DNA of 9,056 bases from contig JAEXTI010000083.1 of NCBI GenBank assembly GCA_023406965.1, positions 1 to 9,056 on the forward strand, given 5' to 3'. Source of the DNA: Chloroflexota bacterium. GTDB taxonomy: Bacteria > Chloroflexota > Anaerolineae > Anaerolineales > Anaerolineaceae. Both the position numbers and the translations under genes were made by a program. Shown here piece after piece: positions 5,698 through 9,056 of the stretch; positions within the stretch are counted from its first letter, which is position 1, and the number at the start of each line of letters is the position of its first letter. The notes under the pieces were generated by a model. That model had not been told where the DNA came from. It ran no database searches and saw nothing but the letters and a program-made list of their open reading frames with translations.

Positions 5698-6720
5698 ATG
5701 AACACAAAACCCATTGTTCTAACCGGGCATCGCCCCACCGGACCACGCCACATTGGGCATCTGGTGGGTACGCTGACCAATTGGGTCGCCCTCCAGAACA
5801 GTCATGCCTGCGTATTCCTGGTGGCGGATTTACACGTTCTGACCACCGACTTTGCCCACCCCGATCAGGTGCGAGCCAACACGCTGGAGATTGTCTTCGA
5901 CTGGCTGGCGGCGGGGATCGACCCGCAGCGCGCGTGCATCGCGCTGCAGTCAGCGCTACCTGCCCACGCCCAACTGGCGGTGCTGCTCAACAACCTGGTG
6001 ACGGTTTCGCGCCTCGAGCGGGTGCCGACCTATAAAGAGCAAACCCAACAGCTCAACCTGCAACCCTCAACTGGGCTGCTGGCCTACCCGGTGCTGCAAA
6101 CTGCCGACATCCTGGCATATAAAGCCAACCGGGTGCCGGTAGGCGAGGATCAACTTCCGCACATCGAATTGTGCCGCGAGGTGGCGCGCCGCTTCAACCA
6201 GCTTTACGGGCCGACCTTTCCAGAGCCGGAGGGGATGCTATCGGTTATGCCGCGCTTGCCCGGAATCGACAACCGCACCATGCACACTTCGTATGGCAAT
6301 GCGATTTTCATCCGCGACAGCGCCGAGGAGACCACCCAAAAGGTGATGAGCATGTACACCGACCCGACCCGCATCCACCCCACCGACCCAGGGCACATTG
6401 AGGGCAACCCGGTGTTTGTCTACCATGACCTGTTCAATGCCAACGGGGCCGAGGTGGAGGAGTTGAAGGAGCGCTACGTGCTGGGCAAGGTGGGCGATGT
6501 GGAAGTGAAGCGACGGCTGGCGGCGGCGCTGAATGCAAATCTGGCTCCCCTACGCGAGCGACGCGCGGAAATCGCCGCCCAACCTGGGCGGGTGATTGAA
6601 ATTCTGCGTGAGGGAACGGCACGGGCCAGGGCCATTTCACAAGAGACGTTAGAGCAGGTGCAGGAGCGCATGGGCCTAAGGGCGGGTGAGGTTTTAGGGC
6701 TGGCCCCGCTGGCAATCTAG
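5698..6720 (+). CDS. trpS: Tryptophanyl-tRNA synthetase with divergent KMSKS loop
   Basis: A class I aminoacyl-tRNA synthetase of 340 residues that activates tryptophan with ATP and charges tRNA-Trp. The start of the Rossmann fold has LTGHRPTGPRHIGHLVG (8-24) with the HIGH motif at 18-21. YPVLQTADILAY (130-141) holds D137, the counterpart of the aspartate that binds the indole N in known TrpRS, and VPVGEDQLPHIEL (147-158) is typical of the family. LPGIDNRTMHTSYGN (187-201) is the KMSKS loop; the five positions read TMHTS (194-198), so both lysines are absent while M195, S198 and the following YGN are kept. A helical anticodon-binding region fills the C-terminus. The opening resembles the TrpRS II branch (ILTGxRPTG). 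GGAGG at 5688-5692 sets the ATG start; an upstream in-frame TTG lies in the terminator. The T-box with UGG specifier supports the specificity for tryptophan. Confidence 0.93.
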   Translation: MNTKPIVLTGHRPTGPRHIGHLVGTLTNWVALQNSHACVFLVADLHVLTTDFAHPDQVRANTLEIVFDWLAAGIDPQRACIALQSALPAHAQLAVLLNNLVTVSRLERVPTYKEQTQQLNLQPSTGLLAYPVLQTADILAYKANRVPVGEDQLPHIELCREVARRFNQLYGPTFPEPEGMLSVMPRLPGIDNRTMHTSYGNAIFIRDSAEETTQKVMSMYTDPTRIHPTDPGHIEGNPVFVYHDLFNANGAEVEELKERYVLGKVGDVEVKRRLAAALNANLAPLRERRAEIAAQPGRVIEILREGTARARAISQETLEQVQERMGLRAGEVLGLAPLAI

Positions 6721-6811
6721 GCAGTTGTGAAGTCTAACCGCGGTGAGCGGAGAGAACGGAACGTTTTTATCCAACCTGCCGGAGGCAAAAAGCCGAAGGC
6801 GCAATCATTCC
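6721..6811 (+). other. trpS-trpB2 spacer, no clear terminator or promoter
   Basis: A small hairpin CCGC-GGTGA-GCGG (6738-6750) and a weak AACG-GAA-CGTT followed by TTT (6757-6770) are the only structures seen. Neither is a convincing terminator, and no -10/-35 pair stands out, so trpB2 is probably transcribed with trpS from the T-box promoter. Confidence 0.5.
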
Positions 6812-6818
6812 AAGGAGG
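6812..6818 (+). promoter_or_regulatory. Strong Shine-Dalgarno of trpB2
   Basis: AAGGAGG is a near-perfect anti-SD match 5 bases before the ATG at 6824. It fixes the start against an in-frame GTG at 6743 that has no SD and would add 27 residues of non-family sequence. Confidence 0.85.
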
Positions 6819-6823
6819 AAGCC

Positions 6824-8191
6824 ATGTCTGAGAGAATTCGTTTCGAGTTAGGTGAGTCCGATATTCCGAAGTTCTGGTACAACATCAACGCTGACAGCAA
6901 CATTCCCCCGGCGCCGGTGTTGAACCCGGCGACCAAAGAGCCAGTAACCCCGGATTTTCTGTCGGTGCTATTCCCGATGGAGTTGATCATGCAGGAGATC
7001 AGCTCGGAACGGTATATCCAGATTCCGGAAGAGGTCATGGAGGCCTACAAGCTGTACCGGCCTACGCCGCTGCTGCGCGCCCGGCGGCTGGAGAAAGCGT
7101 TGGGTACCCCCGCGCATATTTACTACAAGTATGAAGGCGCGTCGCCGGTCGGCAGCCATAAAGCCAACACCGCCATTCCGCAAGCGTTCTATAACAAAGT
7201 TTCAGGCACGCACGCCCTGACCACCGAGACCGGAGCAGGGCAGTGGGGCTCGGCGCTTTCGATGGCTTGCGGGTTCTACGACCTGGCACTGGAAGTTTAC
7301 ATGGTGCGTGTATCGTACGACCAAAAGCCTTACCGGCGCTTCATGATGGAAACCTTTGGCGCGCAAGTGTTCGCCAGCCCCACCAATCTGACCAACTCCG
7401 GGCGTTCGATTCTGGCGGAGCACCCTGACAGCCCCGGCTCGCTGGGTATCGCCATCTCGGAAGCAGTGGAAGTGGCGGCTACTTCCGGCGGAAAGAAGCA
7501 TTATTCATTGGGCTCCGTACTTCATCATGTGCTGCTGCACCAGAGTGTGATCGGCGAGGAATCGCTCAAGCAGATGGACCTGGCTGGCGAGTACCCGGAC
7601 GTGGTCATTGGCTGCGTGGGCGGTGGCTCGAACTTTGCCGGGATTGCCATGCCCTTCCTGCGTGAGAACCTGAAGAATGGGCAGCGCACGCGGCTGCTGG
7701 CGGTGGAGCCGACGGCGACGCCTTCGCTGACTCGGGGCATCTACGCCTTTGATTATGGCGACACAGCCAAGATGGCTCCCATCGTCAAGATGCACACGCT
7801 GGGGCACGATTTTATCCCGGCGGCGATCCATGCCGGGGGCTTGCGCTACCACGGTATGGCGCCGACGCTTTGCTCGCTCTATGATGCGGGCTTGATCGAA
7901 GCGACCGCGGTGGGGCAGCTGGAGGTGTTCGAGGCGGCGCAGCTCTTTGCGCGGAACGAAGGTATTCTGCCCGCGCCGGAGTCGTCGCACGCCATCCGCG
8001 CCGCGATTGACGAAGCCTTGAAGGCCAAGGAAACCGGCGAGAAGAAGGTGATTTTGTTCAACCTGTCGGGACATGGGCATTTCGATCTGTTCTCGTACAA
8101 CAAGTACACCTCGGGTCAATTGGAAAATTACGATTATCCCGAGGAGGCCATCGCGACGATTCGCGAGCGGCTGCCGGTGGTGAATTTCTAG
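6824..8191 (+). CDS. trpB: TrpB2-type tryptophan synthase beta chain (TrpB-like PLP enzyme)
   Basis: A 455-residue fold-type II PLP enzyme that makes L-tryptophan from indole and L-serine. Length and motifs place it in the TrpB2 branch rather than the roughly 400-residue TrpB1. The PLP Schiff-base lysine is K113 in GSHKANTA (110-117); the catalytic glutamate is E135 in TETGAGQWG (134-142), where TrpB1 usually has QHG; the PLP phosphate loop is GGGSN (266-270). The C-terminal SGHGHFDL (415-422) is also the TrpB2 form (TrpB1 has SGRGDKD). TrpB2 enzymes are known to lack tight contact with TrpA and can act on free indole. No trpA is in the window. It follows trpS after 103 bases and probably shares the T-box control, which fits a role in tryptophan supply. 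A strong SD and a terminator bracket the gene. Confidence 0.94.
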   Translation: MSERIRFELGESDIPKFWYNINADSNIPPAPVLNPATKEPVTPDFLSVLFPMELIMQEISSERYIQIPEEVMEAYKLYRPTPLLRARRLEKALGTPAHIYYKYEGASPVGSHKANTAIPQAFYNKVSGTHALTTETGAGQWGSALSMACGFYDLALEVYMVRVSYDQKPYRRFMMETFGAQVFASPTNLTNSGRSILAEHPDSPGSLGIAISEAVEVAATSGGKKHYSLGSVLHHVLLHQSVIGEESLKQMDLAGEYPDVVIGCVGGGSNFAGIAMPFLRENLKNGQRTRLLAVEPTATPSLTRGIYAFDYGDTAKMAPIVKMHTLGHDFIPAAIHAGGLRYHGMAPTLCSLYDAGLIEATAVGQLEVFEAAQLFARNEGILPAPESSHAIRAAIDEALKAKETGEKKVILFNLSGHGHFDLFSYNKYTSGQLENYDYPEEAIATIRERLPVVNF

Positions 8192-8202
8192 GGCATAAGC
8201 CG

Positions 8203-8235
8203 GAGGCCGGGTTTCCAAATCCGGCCTCTTTTCTT
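8203..8235 (+). terminator. Intrinsic terminator after trpB2
   Basis: GAGGCCGG (8203-8210) pairs exactly with CCGGCCTC (8221-8228); three more pairs (8211-8213 with 8218-8220) leave a 4-base loop. TTTTCTT follows. It sits 11 bases after the trpB2 stop and closes the tryptophan unit. Confidence 0.9.
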
Positions 8236-8244
8236 ATCCAGATC

Positions 8245-8262
8245 GCGGGAAGGGATTCCCGT
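8245..8262 (+). repeat. Short inverted repeat after the terminator
   Basis: GCGGGAA (8245-8251) pairs with TTCCCGT (8256-8262, one G-U pair) around GGGA. There is no T-tract. It lies upstream of the next promoter, so it could be a regulator site, but nothing further supports that. Confidence 0.35.
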
Positions 8263-8317
8263 ACTACGAAGATGTTAAGGTAGGGAGCTGTTTATCGAAA
8301 TTAAAATTCGCCTCATC

Positions 8318-8326
8318 TGGTATACT
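8318..8326 (+). promoter_or_regulatory. Extended -10 promoter of the methyltransferase gene
   Basis: TGGTATACT at 8318-8326 gives a TGn extension with a near-consensus TATACT -10 box. No good -35 hexamer lies 16-18 bases upstream, as is common for extended -10 promoters. The start would be near 8333, leaving a leader of about 42 bases, too short for a SAM or cobalamin riboswitch. Confidence 0.6.
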
Positions 8327-8374
8327 TTCTGAATACCCCTTTTTACACGATAAACTTTTTTGACGGAGATGGCG

Positions 8375-9056
8375 ATGGCGAAATCCCTCTTTCTTGAACG
8401 CTTGGCTACTGGAAAACCCCTGGTGTTAGACGGCGCCACCGGGACGAATCTACAATCTCGCGGGCTGCCGGTGGGCACCCCCTCCGATTTTTGGGTGATG
8501 GATAACCCCGAGGCGGTGCTGGCCCTGCATCGTGACTTCGTGGAAGCAGGCTCCGACTTGATCCTGACGAACACTTTTGGCAGCAGCCGTATTCATCTGG
8601 GCCATGCCGGATTGGCGGAGCGTTTCGAGGAAACTAACCGCCGGGCGGTGGCACTGGCGCGCCAGGCAGCGGAGACTGCCGGTGTGATGGTGGGAGGGTC
8701 GCTGGGGCCTCTAGGCGAAATGGTCGAGCCTTTGGGATCGTTGCCAGAAGCCGACGCTCAAGCCGAATACGCGGCTCAGGCGCATATGCTCGCAGAAAAT
8801 GGGGTAGATATGCTGGTGATCGAAACGCAGTTCGATCTAATCGAAGCCAGGGCGGCGCTGCGCGGGGTGCGCTTTGCCACCGATTTACCGGTGGTGGTTT
8901 CATTTAGCTATGACCGCGGTATCCGCACAATGATGGGAGTCAAACCCGCCCAGATGGTGCAGGTGTTTGCTGAAATGGGCGTGGCGGCTGTGGGCATCAA
9001 CTGTGGACGCAGTGTGGATGAAAACTTCAAAGTGCTGCAGGAAGTGCGCGCGCTGA
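8375..9056 (+). CDS. Homocysteine S-methyltransferase domain protein (3' partial)
   Basis: The frame is open to the window end; 227 residues are visible. They match the N-terminal part of the homocysteine S-methyltransferase TIM barrel found in MetH module 1, BHMT and MmuM. The strand 1 motif is LVLDGATGTNLQSRGLP (16-32); LILTNTFGSSRIHL (62-75), GGSLGPLGEMVEPLG (107-121) and the VIETQFDLIEA region (148-158) follow the family pattern. GINC (207-210) supplies C210, the first of three zinc cysteines that bind the homocysteine thiolate; the GGCC pair would lie beyond the window. The enzyme would transfer a methyl group to homocysteine to make methionine. Whether it is full MetH, a short stand-alone enzyme or a fusion cannot be seen. 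GGAG at 8365-8368 favours the ATG at 8375 over the in-frame ATG at 8369, which directly abuts the SD. Confidence 0.88.
   Translation, partial: MAKSLFLERLATGKPLVLDGATGTNLQSRGLPVGTPSDFWVMDNPEAVLALHRDFVEAGSDLILTNTFGSSRIHLGHAGLAERFEETNRRAVALARQAAETAGVMVGGSLGPLGEMVEPLGSLPEADAQAEYAAQAHMLAENGVDMLVIETQFDLIEARAALRGVRFATDLPVVVSFSYDRGIRTMMGVKPAQMVQVFAEMGVAAVGINCGRSVDENFKVLQEVRAL

Noticed and set aside
6738..6770. A remnant of a second T-box or a terminator between trpS and trpB2
   Set aside because: The hairpins are only 4 bp each, and no T-box core, specifier loop or long U-run can be identified.
6743..6823. A GTG-initiated N-terminal extension of TrpB2
   Set aside because: It has no SD, the added 27 residues have no family counterpart, and AAGGAGG sits just before the ATG at 6824.
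7505..8218. A 237-codon open frame on the - strand opposite trpB2
   Set aside because: It is Arg/His/Gln-rich, matches no family I know, runs through the trpB2 terminator arm, and lies under a fully conserved gene.
8245..8262. A second intrinsic terminator after trpB2
   Set aside because: The hairpin is not followed by T residues, and the real terminator lies just upstream.
1..9056. CRISPR arrays, insertion sequences, tRNA genes or phage/defence modules
   Set aside because: No regular direct repeats, transposase-like proteins, terminal inverted repeats or tRNA-like cloverleaves were seen; except for the two-gene CPBP/DinB pair the content is metabolic and translational.

Overview
This window looks like a chromosomal segment of a moderately GC-rich bacterium, most likely a Chloroflexota member (Anaerolineae-like). 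The reasons are a tryptophan T-box leader in a GC-rich genome, a ThyX-type thymidylate synthase in place of ThyA, a TrpB2-type tryptophan synthase beta chain, and the general character of the proteins. This placement is inference from content. All recognised genes lie on the + strand; I found no mobile element, CRISPR array, tRNA or rRNA.

Bases 1-4866 are a tightly packed run. It opens with the 3' half of a DHH/DHHA1 phosphoesterase (NrnA type) whose stop overlaps the start of truB (tRNA pseudouridine-55 synthase) by 4 bases. ribF (riboflavin kinase/FAD synthetase) follows after a 37-base gap holding an inverted repeat. The nrnA-truB-ribF order is the usual tail of the bacterial nusA-infB-rbfA cluster. 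ribF overlaps by 11 bases with a fused two-domain ThyX homologue, so a gene for FAD synthesis is coupled to a gene for an FAD-using enzyme. A CPBP-family intramembrane protease follows after 11 bases and overlaps a DinB/DfsB-fold small protein gene by 26 bases (4841-5320).

Bases 5317-6823 and the following gene are a tryptophan-responsive unit. A consensus promoter overlaps the stop codon of the DinB-like gene. It is followed by a full class I T-box leader with a UGG specifier, an AGUA/GAA loop E motif, a UGGC bulge that fits the G discriminator base of tRNA-Trp, an antiterminator and an intrinsic terminator. This controls trpS (tryptophanyl-tRNA synthetase) and probably trpB2 downstream. A second terminator-like hairpin sits inside the leader. 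A strong terminator closes the unit at 8203-8235.

The last gene (8375 to the window edge) has its own extended -10 promoter and encodes the N-terminal part of a homocysteine S-methyltransferase-domain protein (MetH-N/BHMT type).

The most interesting observations are: (1) the fused ThyX, in which each half has lost a different, complementary part of the known active site, which suggests a single composite site; (2) the T-box leader with a second U-tract hairpin; (3) a TrpS whose KMSKS loop reads TMHTS, with both lysines absent, although it is the T-box-controlled copy.
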